A stretch of DNA of 28,514 bases. It comes from a virus. The DNA lies in the IMG/VR virus record IMGVR_UViG_3300028829_005936, positions 1 to 28,514 of that record. One strand, given 5' to 3'. This document shows positions 7,612 through 15,336 of this stretch, one piece after another. The notes beneath the pieces are model-generated. The model was not told where the DNA came from. It was given only the letters and a program-made list of their open reading frames with translations, and did not search any database. Both the position numbers and the translations under genes were made by a program. The first letter of the stretch is position 1, and each line of letters begins with the position of its first letter.

Positions 7612-7639
7612 GTAACATTATTTGAATTAAACTAAACAT

Positions 7640-9412
7640 TTAAAACTTTCCAAATAACCAAGAATTATCTTGATAGTCTTGTTTAGTTGCCTGTCCTCTA
7701 TGTCTATTGTGGTTTATTCCCCCCGGTAATGCAGATAAACTTGGATGAAAATCGTTAGAGGTATTTTTGACGGGAGTTTCGTTAACTAACCAACTTTCCA
7801 TCATGGCTTTAGTTTGTTCTGTGACTTTTTCTAATTGAGTAAATGAATTTTCTCCAACATAAATCGCCATAGCTATAGCCATAATTAAATCATCATGTTG
7901 TCCTTTTTGGTGGTCGGGTCTACCGTTAATATAAACAAAAGTGTTTAATTCATTTAATAACCTTGTTGACCTTATTTCAAAATTATGCCTTAACGCCTCT
8001 TCAAATGACGCTACAATCTGTACTCTTTTATTATTAAAATTTAATCCAGGAATCTTATCTAAAGTTTTAGGATTATATTTCCATTTGTCAGCGGCATTAA
8101 CACCTTCAACATATAAATTTTTATATCCCAATTCTTGTAGTTTTCTTGATGTAGATACTCCCATACCACCTGTAATATCAATTACAATGAATGCTGAATA
8201 CATTGTCGCCCATTTAAAAGCTATTTCTGCGACGACATCTGGTGGTACCTTACCTAAGTACTCAAGAACTTGTTCTCTCGTTTCAAAATCTATTATAGTA
8301 AATGTAGTATAATCTTCGCTATCACCACGAGAAACATCAATACCCATAATGTATTTATGACCTTGTACTGGTTCTTTCCATTGCCACAATGAACCACCTA
8401 TAAATTTATTTATTGGTTCTTGTATGAAGTTTTGTTTAATAATTTCAATCGTACTACTTGGGATGACGTTATCCCCTGAACCCAAGAAGTTACACTCCAA
8501 TTCCTGTGAGATTTTTCTTCTATCGAATTTAAGTTTTTTAGCCATACCTTCGAACCATGAAGAATAAACTTTGTATCCATTTGATAATTTTTCTTTAATT
8601 TCTTCGTAATCCCTTTCACGGGGGTCGATATCACCATATTTGATTATTATTTTACTGTCATCATAATCTTCACGGTTTAACATATAATGTATAATGTCGT
8701 TACATTTGATGAGTTGTAAGTCTTTAGCGTAACGAGGGTCACGATACCAATACATTTCAGTTATCTTAAAATCGTTCATACCCCTTAAGGCTTGGTCATA
8801 TATAGTATAATAAATTGGGTCAAAACCATTAGGTGTTGAAATTACAATAACTTTACCACCTGTAGAAAGTGACGCCATACACGCAGACCAAAAGTCATCA
8901 TCAGCGTCAATAAACGCCGCCTCGTCAAAAATAAGTATTGTTGGTGTATACCCACGAAGTGCATCTTTTGAGGTTGCAACGGCTTTAACTTCACAACCAT
9001 TTGATAATTTAAAATGTCTTTGAGAATTTTTTTCGTTAGAATAAGATATCCCAAACCATGTAGGCCATTGGTCAATAAAACTTCTAACCTTATTAGCGAA
9101 TTCTTGTGATGTATCTAATTTGTTTGCAATTATTAGTACCTTTTCAGGTTTTCTTTTAGATGCGGTAACCACTTTTTTTGATGCCCAAGCCGCGGTAACT
9201 GTAGAAACACCCGCTTGTCTATACTTTAAGGCGATATTTTCCTCATAAGTATCATAATCATTAATTAATGTTTTTTGGTCTGAAAATAATTCTAAAGGTA
9301 CGTACTGTGATTGCGTATTATCGTAGGTTTGTAGATAAGTTTTTAATGCGTAAGGGGTATCTTTTACACACCTAGCATATTCCAATAAAACTTGCTCTCT
9401 TGATAGTCCCAT
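7640..9412 (-). CDS. Terminase large subunit, T4 gp17-like
   Basis: DNA-packaging motor ATPase and headful nuclease acting at the portal. It is 590 residues. ATPase part: a Walker A-type region KYRQAGVSTV at 63-72, where the usual lysine of G-K-S/T is valine and an upstream lysine (K63) could take its place, as in other deviant terminase P-loops. Walker B is ILIFDEAAF at 159-167, and the coupling motif STPNG is at 192-196. Nuclease part: RNase H-like acids D359 (MGIDVSRGDSED), D412 (VIDITGG) and D507/D508 (QHDDLIMA). The C-terminus is low in charge and probably portal-binding. It is followed by the portal gene and sits 20 bases after 9433-10704, with which it is likely co-transcribed. Confidence 0.95.
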   Translation of the reverse strand: MGLSREQVLLEYARCVKDTPYALKTYLQTYDNTQSQYVPLELFSDQKTLINDYDTYEENIALKYRQAGVSTVTAAWASKKVVTASKRKPEKVLIIANKLDTSQEFANKVRSFIDQWPTWFGISYSNEKNSQRHFKLSNGCEVKAVATSKDALRGYTPTILIFDEAAFIDADDDFWSACMASLSTGGKVIVISTPNGFDPIYYTIYDQALRGMNDFKITEMYWYRDPRYAKDLQLIKCNDIIHYMLNREDYDDSKIIIKYGDIDPRERDYEEIKEKLSNGYKVYSSWFEGMAKKLKFDRRKISQELECNFLGSGDNVIPSSTIEIIKQNFIQEPINKFIGGSLWQWKEPVQGHKYIMGIDVSRGDSEDYTTFTIIDFETREQVLEYLGKVPPDVVAEIAFKWATMYSAFIVIDITGGMGVSTSRKLQELGYKNLYVEGVNAADKWKYNPKTLDKIPGLNFNNKRVQIVASFEEALRHNFEIRSTRLLNELNTFVYINGRPDHQKGQHDDLIMAIAMAIYVGENSFTQLEKVTEQTKAMMESWLVNETPVKNTSNDFHPSLSALPGGINHNRHRGQATKQDYQDNSWLFGKF

Positions 9413-9432
9413 CTATACATAATAAGTTTTTT

Positions 9433-10704
9433 TTATGATAAAGAAATACCCAACCCGTCTAAAAGACCTGAAAGGTCATCATCATCGTCATCATCGTCAT
9501 CGTCATACTGTGATATTGCATCTTCATAATCTTGAGACTTTAATTCTTCTATAATCTCATCCACCATTTTAGCTACAATTTTTTTACCATCATCAGAGCC
9601 AGACATAATCATTTTAGCAACATCAAAAAACTCATCAGTAGTTAATGAAGAAAATCGTGAAAATAAATAATTTTGTATTTCTCTTAAATCGTCATCGTAT
9701 AATTTTTCAGGATATGATGCCATAAATTTTTCCCAAATTACCGGACCTAAACGTAAATCCCATATTTCGTAAGGTAATGTATCTTGTGAAGCCATAACCA
9801 TTTCGGCCGCTTTAGGGTCATCAGGTAATCCTTGAGTCCCTAATACTTCGTATACTCCTTTTAGTAATTCATGAACCAATATAGGGAAAAATAATCCTTT
9901 GGCTTTTATTGTTGGTGGGTCAGTAGTTTCATCAACTTCTTCTTTACCTTCCATACCTTGTCCGCTTTCTGCAGCCATCATAACCATTTGGTCAGGTAAA
10001 ATCCAATAAAGTAAATCGTTTACTGACATTAAAACACCATAAAGATTTAATAGTTTAGGATTTATATTTTCTAATTCATCCTTAACTAAGTGGAACATAT
10101 AATGACCTTTTTTAGACGCCCCTTGAATAAGTGAATTAATAAATCTCCTTTTAGCCTTTTCTAAATCAAATTTTTCAAAAGCGGCCATGAAGTTTTCTAA
10201 ATCATCCTCAGCTTCATCTTCACTAACACCAAATTTTTCAATAACATCTTCATCTTCAGGCTCTTCTGAATCTTTTTTCATTCCTGACATGTCAATTTGA
10301 CCTGGCATCGATGTTAATTCTACATCGTATTGAAATGCGTCATCAGGTAACGATAATTCTTTCTTAATAAGTTCAACCGCTAATTGTTCTAAATAACCTT
10401 CATTATTTGATTCAATTTGTTTTACTTGTTGTACGGCCTGCATCATCATTCCTTGAAGATTCATCAGTTGATTTTGAGTTACTTCTTGTACACCGGTGTA
10501 TCTTTTAACTTTCTCAACAACATCACGAAATCTTTTTGATGCAATTAATTGTTCAAATGAATTATCAAATTCATCATCATCTTTTCTAGGTAATGCTGGA
10601 TTATCAGATAGTGGAGTTTCCCCTTTTTCTAATTTTGATTGAATTCCTTGGTCCATTCTTTCAGGTCCATCATATTCGATTTGTTCTTTAATTTTTTTCT
10701 TCAT
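9433..10704 (-). CDS. Acidic protein of unknown function upstream of terminase
   Basis: A 423-residue acidic protein that I do not recognise. Residues 1-50 are charged, 50-110 helical with a coiled-coil look, and 150-175 acidic. Residues 190-400 form a helical domain with hydrophobic patches (LLYWILPDQMVMM, LFFPILVHELLKGVYEVL). A run of ten aspartates precedes the C-terminal LSGLLDGLGISLS. The N-terminal 17 bases overlap the end of 10688-11839, so the two are likely translationally coupled. Its position before the terminase would suit a small-terminase or neck partner, but the size is wrong for a small terminase and there is no direct evidence. Confidence 0.75.
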   Translation of the reverse strand: MKKKIKEQIEYDGPERMDQGIQSKLEKGETPLSDNPALPRKDDDEFDNSFEQLIASKRFRDVVEKVKRYTGVQEVTQNQLMNLQGMMMQAVQQVKQIESNNEGYLEQLAVELIKKELSLPDDAFQYDVELTSMPGQIDMSGMKKDSEEPEDEDVIEKFGVSEDEAEDDLENFMAAFEKFDLEKAKRRFINSLIQGASKKGHYMFHLVKDELENINPKLLNLYGVLMSVNDLLYWILPDQMVMMAAESGQGMEGKEEVDETTDPPTIKAKGLFFPILVHELLKGVYEVLGTQGLPDDPKAAEMVMASQDTLPYEIWDLRLGPVIWEKFMASYPEKLYDDDLREIQNYLFSRFSSLTTDEFFDVAKMIMSGSDDGKKIVAKMVDEIIEELKSQDYEDAISQYDDDDDDDDDDLSGLLDGLGISLS

Positions 10705-11839
10705 CTTTAAATGATATATTTAGATTGTCAAATTTAAGAAAATCTGGTAAGTCTTTATCCTCCACCTTAGCTTTAGGTGCTGGTTTATGTTTCGGTTGAT
10801 AAGGATTTTTTCTTTTTGGTTTTGTACGAGTAGGTGTCTTCACAGGAGCTTCTTTAGTTCCTGGTCCTTGTTCAATAATATCCATTAAATCTTTTTTAGT
10901 CATAGAAGGTTTATTTACATCTTTTATCAAAGATACAATACTTTCTTCAATTTTTCTAATATTTTCTTTACGTTCCTTAATTTGTTTACCAACAGAACTA
11001 ACACATGCATCAAATTTCTTTTCAGCATTTTTCTTCCAAGTTTTTTTAGGACCGTACTTACCTTGTATACTATCCATACAAATAGCATACTCACTATCCT
11101 CTTCAAACATACCTAAAGTAGTCATAACAGGACGTATAATAGTATCATCTACCTTTTTACTTTTCTTCTTTTTCTTTTTACCCTTCTCTTCCGCAATACC
11201 CATACCATCACCACCAGCTTTAGGATTAACCCCATAATTAGCAGGTCCGTCATCATTACCGACACTATTACCATCATAAGGATTATAACCTGATTCTTTT
11301 TCTAATGAATTATCAGCATCTTTATCTTCTAATAGTTCATTATCATCATCATGTAACTCATCGGCAGGTTCAAACATTTTAACTAACATTTCAAAATTAT
11401 CTCTAAAGTAACTTCTTAAATAAGCTCTTTTACCATGTACTATTAAACCGTCTCTATCTGTTTGATATTCTTCCCAATCGTCCCAATAGAAATCAACTGC
11501 GTCTTCGACAGCGTCTTCTAATTCACGACTAAAAGGACTTGGCATTTTTTCGGGTTCACCTAATTGTTTGTGAATTGATTGATTGAAGAAATGTTGGTCA
11601 GAACTACCCCACTCATTTAATTCTTCCTCACCTAATTCATTAGAAAGTTGTTGTGCGGACTGGTTAGCCATTGCAAGGTCATTTTTTATTTTTTCTGTCT
11701 TCTCGCTAGTAGTGTCTTGTTCATTAACTAATTTCTTATGTAAAACACTAATTTGTTTACCGTCTAATTTCTTAAGGGTATTTAATTTAAATCCCTCCCT
11801 TAATAAGTCCATTATTTTAAATTTACTTTTCATCTTCAA
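10688..11839 (-). CDS. Hypothetical charged protein with N-terminal LLREG site
   Basis: A 383-residue protein without a recognised domain. It starts MKMKSKFKIMDLLREGF; L-R-E-G at residues 13-16 fits the prohead protease rule, so it may be a packaged head protein. The middle has an acidic stretch, a lysine-rich stretch (GKKKKKKSKK) and a segment with two cysteines (YAICMDSIQGKYG ... FDACVSSVGKQI). The C-terminus is proline- and lysine-rich. The second ATG at 11833 is an equally possible start; both overlap the stop of 11823-12233. It sits in the operon-like run from 13617 down to the portal. Confidence 0.7.
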   Translation of the reverse strand: MKMKSKFKIMDLLREGFKLNTLKKLDGKQISVLHKKLVNEQDTTSEKTEKIKNDLAMANQSAQQLSNELGEEELNEWGSSDQHFFNQSIHKQLGEPEKMPSPFSRELEDAVEDAVDFYWDDWEEYQTDRDGLIVHGKRAYLRSYFRDNFEMLVKMFEPADELHDDDNELLEDKDADNSLEKESGYNPYDGNSVGNDDGPANYGVNPKAGGDGMGIAEEKGKKKKKKSKKVDDTIIRPVMTTLGMFEEDSEYAICMDSIQGKYGPKKTWKKNAEKKFDACVSSVGKQIKERKENIRKIEESIVSLIKDVNKPSMTKKDLMDIIEQGPGTKEAPVKTPTRTKPKRKNPYQPKHKPAPKAKVEDKDLPDFLKFDNLNISFKDEEKN

Positions 11840-12233
11840 TAAAACTTTTTTCGTAACTTAATACGATATCTCTTTCATATAGTTTATCTTCTACAGATTT
11901 AACACTATCTCCGTAACCGAAAACTAACCTTTTAAATTTATCATTTATAATCGAGTCACTATCTTCATTTTCCCATGCTAAAGATATAACTCCATCAATC
12001 GAATCGTATACACCAAAAAAGTCAGAATCTTGTATTAAATGTAAATCAATGTTTACGTTTCTTAAAACACCAACTTTCTTTATATATTGAATATGGGGTG
12101 GTGAAGGGTTACCATTAGCTGGTTGTGCATCCCATTCATCACCCCATACATCGTCTACATCTGAAAAGATGAATTCGTATATATTATCCCCTTTATAATT
12201 GGGACCTAATTCATTTATATAAACTAATTTCAT
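11823..12233 (-). CDS. Hypothetical acidic protein, N-terminal YINELG
   Basis: A 136-residue protein. I recall similar proteins in uncultured phages (a start like MKLVYINELGPNYKGDNIYEFIFS, then DVWGDEWD, then PSPPHI), but no function. It has I-N-E at residues 6-8. The ATG overlaps the TGA of 12230-13429 as ATGA, indicating translational coupling. No membrane segments or catalytic motif are visible. Confidence 0.7.
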   Translation of the reverse strand: MKLVYINELGPNYKGDNIYEFIFSDVDDVWGDEWDAQPANGNPSPPHIQYIKKVGVLRNVNIDLHLIQDSDFFGVYDSIDGVISLAWENEDSDSIINDKFKRLVFGYGDSVKSVEDKLYERDIVLSYEKSFIEDEK

Positions 12234-13429
12234 AGTAACTCACCTTTAGAAGTTACTTTAAATTGTTTTTTACCAGATTCAAAAATTAAATTTCCTTTAT
12301 TAGTTTTACCTAAAAATTTAATATTAGTATTTTCTTTAAGTATAAACTCTGAAGTTAATTCCTGTTCAATACTTTCTGATAATCTTTTTATTTCTTTTTT
12401 AACCGATATAGTGTTAACTTTCTCAGCTAAGAATTTCTTAATTTTTTTAGATTCTGTAATCTTTTTTTCACCATCGGTAACTACAAAGTACTTTTCTAAT
12501 ACCTTATCAACTTTTGACTCACCAAATATTTCATCAACCATAGATTTCATAGAATCACCTTCAGCCATTTCACCTTCAGGTTCTTCCATATCCATATCTA
12601 AGTCTAAATCTAAATCTAATTCATCATCACCAGATTCAACATCAATATCAACTTCACCTTCCATATCATAATCAGTTTCATCTTCTTCAAAATTAGCTAA
12701 AATATCTTCTTTATCTTCTTCAGAAAGTTTGTCTAATTCAACTGCAGATATAATTGAATTTAAAACGTACTTAATATCTTCAGAGGATAGTCCTTGATTT
12801 TTATCGTAAGTTCTTAGTTTCTGTCCTATTTTACCTGTTAATTTTTGAATTACCTTGAATGAACTCTCTTCATCTTCAACCTCAACCTCAACTTCTTCTT
12901 CAGTATCATCTAAATCTAAATCCATATCTAAATCATCAACACTTTCTTCAGAATCCATATCAACATCCATATCAACATCCATATCTAAATCCGCTTCAGG
13001 TTCTATTGATGGTTCATCAACATCGATATCAACGTCAACTTTAGGTTCTGGTGTTTTTAAAACAAATTTCTTTTGTTCACCTATAATGTTAACTCCTTGA
13101 GTATTTTCATGTATTCTATTAAGTTCACCAGCAATAAGATTCACTTTTTTCATTGCTTGAGAAAATGATTTGTAATGTTTACGGTTCTGCATTGGTTCGT
13201 TATAATCAAGTTCTGATTCACTTATACCAACTTTTACTACGTATCCTGTTTTTTCTTTTACAATTCCGTAGTACTTTCCATCGGCCATCTGAATTGAATA
13301 GTCGGCTTTGGAGTTTTTGTTTTCACTTAAAGTAGTGGGTTTTGAACCATAATTAGAAATCTCAAGAATTCTACTAATTTGTTCTTGACCTTCTAATTTC
13401 TCACTACCTAGAGGTTTTAAATCTGCCAT
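12230..13429 (-). CDS. Very acidic putative core/structural protein
   Basis: A 399-residue protein with three parts. The N-terminal domain (about 1-120) contains 'ADYSIQMADGKYYGIVKEKTGYVVKVGISESELDYN' and looks like a small beta domain. The central 130-290 region is built of D/E/M/L-rich repeats such as DVDMDVDMD and LDLDLDMDMEE, split by a helical segment at about 190-245. The C-terminal 100 residues are basic and helical and end with a small beta stretch. Several (I/L)-x-E sites occur (I-S-E-S, L-S-E-N, I-T-E-S, L-S-E-S, I-F-E-S). Composition resembles the phage scaffold at 1129-2661, so it may be a second core protein; this is inference. It follows the 52-aa gene by 29 bases. Confidence 0.72.
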   Translation of the reverse strand: MADLKPLGSEKLEGQEQISRILEISNYGSKPTTLSENKNSKADYSIQMADGKYYGIVKEKTGYVVKVGISESELDYNEPMQNRKHYKSFSQAMKKVNLIAGELNRIHENTQGVNIIGEQKKFVLKTPEPKVDVDIDVDEPSIEPEADLDMDVDMDVDMDSEESVDDLDMDLDLDDTEEEVEVEVEDEESSFKVIQKLTGKIGQKLRTYDKNQGLSSEDIKYVLNSIISAVELDKLSEEDKEDILANFEEDETDYDMEGEVDIDVESGDDELDLDLDLDMDMEEPEGEMAEGDSMKSMVDEIFGESKVDKVLEKYFVVTDGEKKITESKKIKKFLAEKVNTISVKKEIKRLSESIEQELTSEFILKENTNIKFLGKTNKGNLIFESGKKQFKVTSKGELL

Positions 13430-13458
13430 ATCTCTATATTTTTAATATTTTTTAATTT

Positions 13459-13617
13459 TTAATTATATAAACCATTAACTCCGCCCAATCTAACAGTGTC
13501 GCACTGAGTAATTGATTGGTTTTTATCGTTCACATATGTAGCATGCATTGGTGTAAATGAGGTTGTCCCACTCACAGGTATTGTGTATTGTGTCGATGTA
13601 CATCCAGTTTGTGCCAT
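13459..13617 (-). CDS. Small 52-residue ORF with two cysteines
   Basis: A short gene that starts at the ATG at 13617 and ends TAA at 13459. The protein begins MAQTGCTSTQYTIPVSG and has cysteines at 6 and 39. It is Thr/Ser-rich, with no helix-forming or membrane segment, and ends LGGVNGLYN. It is supported by a strong late-like motif five bases upstream and by tight spacing (29 bases) to the acidic protein downstream. It could be a small virion decoration or tail-tip protein, but nothing in the sequence settles this. Confidence 0.6.
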   Translation of the reverse strand: MAQTGCTSTQYTIPVSGTTSFTPMHATYVNDKNQSITQCDTVRLGGVNGLYN

Positions 13618-13622
13618 AATAG

Positions 13623-13638
13623 TTTTTTATAATAAATA
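13623..13638 (-). promoter_or_regulatory. Late-promoter-like motif heading the packaging operon
   Basis: Minus-strand TATTTATTATAAAAAA, five bases before the ATG at 13617. No other copy is seen between here and the portal start, so this motif may drive 13617 to 7640. Confidence 0.6.
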
Positions 13639-13690
13639 TACCGTAAGTTAAGAATTTCCATTTTTTCTTAGCCTACGTTATAATTATAGT

Positions 13691-14434
13691 TTATTTTTGC
13701 TCAGATAATGAAAGACGATTATCAATAACATCATTCTGAAAATCGAATAGTTTCTGTATATATCCATTCCTTCTTAGATATTTAAAAACTAAATTCTCAT
13801 AAGAGTATTCACCCTCTTTTTCTAAACCACAACCTCTATATTTTTTTAACTTGTCTTTTACTTTTTGTATTTTCTCTAAAGAAGTCTCTAAATCGTCATC
13901 AGATTCTTCAACATCATCAATCACTAAATCTATTATGTCTTCCCATTGTTCAACCTTATCAGTAATTATTTTTTTATTAATATTAACCTCTTCTTTAGTA
14001 GGTTCAACTAACCATTCATTAAATAATACTGAATACACTCCTGTTGATATATGTGGTTCATTTATATCTTGAACATAAAGTTCAACTTCATAACCTTTAA
14101 CAGTAATGTCGTGTGTGGAGTTAAATAATGTTTTTTTTAATTTAAATAAGTCCTTATAAAGTTCCTTTTCATTTCCCGACTCATTAAAGTCATACATAAT
14201 GTGTAAATCTATATCAGAAAATTCGGACCAATTGTAATTAGATAGTGACCCAGTCATTGTTATATCTTGTATAAAAATGTCGTAATCTAAAAACTCAATA
14301 AATTTATTAGCGATTTCGATTAGCTGTAAACGAATATCTTCTTTCATTACGGCATTTGTAGGGTCGTCAGGATTATCCCAAATAGTGGGATTTAACTCAT
14401 CTTTTACATCAAAACTAGAAATTATATTATCCAT
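13691..14434 (-). CDS. Nucleotidyltransferase-fold protein (pol-beta superfamily)
   Basis: A 247-residue protein. The nucleotidyltransferase signature is clear: TGSLSNYNWSEFSDIDLHI at 61-79, i.e. G-S followed by D74-x-D76, with a possible third acid in VELYVQD (E118 or D123). The C-terminal half is helical and acidic, perhaps substrate-binding. Such enzymes transfer NMP to RNA, antibiotics or proteins (AMPylation); the substrate here cannot be told. It starts one base after a TATTTATA motif and ends 73 bases before the 52-aa ORF. Possibly a modifier of a host or virion target expressed late (inference). Confidence 0.8.
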   Translation of the reverse strand: MDNIISSFDVKDELNPTIWDNPDDPTNAVMKEDIRLQLIEIANKFIEFLDYDIFIQDITMTGSLSNYNWSEFSDIDLHIMYDFNESGNEKELYKDLFKLKKTLFNSTHDITVKGYEVELYVQDINEPHISTGVYSVLFNEWLVEPTKEEVNINKKIITDKVEQWEDIIDLVIDDVEESDDDLETSLEKIQKVKDKLKKYRGCGLEKEGEYSYENLVFKYLRRNGYIQKLFDFQNDVIDNRLSLSEQK

Positions 14435-14435
14435 G

Positions 14436-14445
14436 TTTATAAATA
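14436..14445 (-). promoter_or_regulatory. Late-promoter-like motif adjacent to the nucleotidyltransferase start
   Basis: Minus-strand TATTTATAAA, ending one base before the ATG at 14434. If it acts as a -10 box, transcription would start within or after the ATG, so the true start or the role of the motif needs care. Confidence 0.4.
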
Positions 14446-14455
14446 GTGAGTTTTA

Positions 14456-14704
14456 TTACTTTGTTAATTTTTTATATTTGTATTTCCTACCTATCTCTTT
14501 ATTAAAGAACCCTCCTTGAGATTCTGCCATTCTAAATTTAGTATACATTGAGTGTGGTACTTTTTCGTATTCATACTCCATACCATTTTTAAATGTTACC
14601 ACTAACTTCTCATTAGAGGTATTATAAACTGTCTTTTTTAAGTTAGATGAGTCAATTTCATTTATGATTAATTTCCCTTCTATTTTTTCATTTTTAATTG
14701 CCAT
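14456..14704 (-). CDS. KTSC-domain protein
   Basis: An 82-residue protein. Residues 17-78 fit the KTSC domain: SSNLKKTVYN, LVVTFKNGMEYEYEKVP, then MYTKFRMAESQGGFFNKEIGRKY. The family is small, widespread in bacteria and phages, sometimes fused to lysyl-tRNA-synthetase-like or regulatory proteins, and without known activity. It also has I-I-N-E at 13-16. It lies 21 bases before the nucleotidyltransferase, so the two may share a transcript. Confidence 0.8.
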   Translation of the reverse strand: MAIKNEKIEGKLIINEIDSSNLKKTVYNTSNEKLVVTFKNGMEYEYEKVPHSMYTKFRMAESQGGFFNKEIGRKYKYKKLTK

Positions 14705-14743
14705 AATATATTTTTTTAATAAGTATAGGAATAATATATAAAT

Positions 14744-14767
14744 AAAAAACCCTCCGTATGGAGGGTT
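14744..14767 (-). terminator. Terminator after the UVR-motif gene
   Basis: Eight-pair stem AACCCTCC / GGAGGGTT with tetraloop gtat, then six T on the minus strand. It ends the 14773-15126 transcript before the KTSC gene. Confidence 0.85.
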
Positions 14768-14772
14768 CTTTA

Positions 14773-15126
14773 TTACTTTCTTAAGTTTTTAATTTTATCC
14801 CTAAGTTTAATCGATTCTTCAAAATTCTCTTCAGTAATAGAAATGCCTAATTTTTCTTTTAAGTCTTTTATTTCTTTTCCATTTTTTTCTAAGTTTTTGA
14901 TTTTGTCTCTAAGCTCAACCGCTAATTCAAAATTTTCTTCCGATATCGCATTATCTAATTCTTTTTTTAATTGATTCGTATTATTATCGGTAGTACTCGT
15001 AGTCGATTTACTATCGTAATAAAAAATGTATCCATTAGGTCCTACTTTATAGTAAGTTGGTTTTATCTCATTAAAGAATGAGTCAAACTCATCGAATAGT
15101 TCATTAAATTTTCTTTTTCCAAACAT
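14773..15126 (-). CDS. Tandem UVR-motif protein, possible Clp adaptor
   Basis: A 117-residue protein with two UVR motifs in its C-terminal half, ISEENFELAVELRDKIKNLE and ITEENFEESIKLRDKIKNLR. UVR motifs mediate protein contacts in UvrB/UvrC, in the ClpC middle region and in the ClpC adaptor McsA. The N-terminal part (MFGKRKFNELFDEFDSFF, then KPTYYKVGPNGYIFYYDS) has no zinc-binding cysteines, unlike McsA. I use the ATG at 15126; the in-frame ATG at 15171 would read through the divergent promoter region. The gene is divergent from, and about 210 bases from, a ClpC-like gene that itself carries a UVR-like motif, so an adaptor or inhibitor of Clp is a reasonable guess. Confidence 0.75.
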   Translation of the reverse strand: MFGKRKFNELFDEFDSFFNEIKPTYYKVGPNGYIFYYDSKSTTSTTDNNTNQLKKELDNAISEENFELAVELRDKIKNLEKNGKEIKDLKEKLGISITEENFEESIKLRDKIKNLRK

Positions 15127-15153
15127 ATTATTAGTTTTTTTTATTTTATTGTT

Positions 15154-15161
15154 TATCTTTG
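15154..15161 (+). promoter_or_regulatory. Host-type -7 element TATCTTTG in the clp upstream region
   Basis: Exact TAnnTTTG element, followed by GTAC and ACAAATG, a pattern shared with 17391 and 22339. The -33 element is weak. It would give a roughly 170-base leader before the ClpC gene, with a possible 6-codon ORF (MAKNVP) at 15172. Confidence 0.45.
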
Positions 15162-15233
15162 TACTTAACAAATGGCAAAAAACGTACCATAAGTTATATA
15201 ATGTCTTTATGACTCACCATTGTGGATGAATAA

Positions 15234-15277
15234 TGACATAATGACAGTTAACCTAAATTTAATATGACAAAATGTCA
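15234..15277. promoter_or_regulatory. Cluster of TGACA boxes, candidate operator
   Basis: TGACA occurs at 15234, 15242 and 15265. The last forms an inverted repeat with TGTCA at 15273 (TGACA-AAA-TGTCA). The cluster sits between two candidate promoters of the ClpC gene, where a repressor or activator would act. No regulator gene is visible in the window. Confidence 0.45.
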
Positions 15278-15281
15278 AGTA

Positions 15282-15312
15282 GTTGATAAACGAACAATTT
15301 TTGTTATATTAG
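15282..15312 (+). promoter_or_regulatory. Candidate host-type promoter of the ClpC-like gene
   Basis: GTTG, 19 bases, then TATATTAG: one mismatch to each half of TTTG / TAnnTTTG with proper spacing. Predicted leader is about 20 bases. It lies just downstream of the TGACA cluster. Confidence 0.45.
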
Positions 15313-15336
15313 TAATGATAAATTAATTAATATAAT

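Noticed and set aside
12411-13100. Two Ser/Thr-rich plus-strand frames
   Set aside because: Antisense of the acidic repeats in the 399-residue protein.
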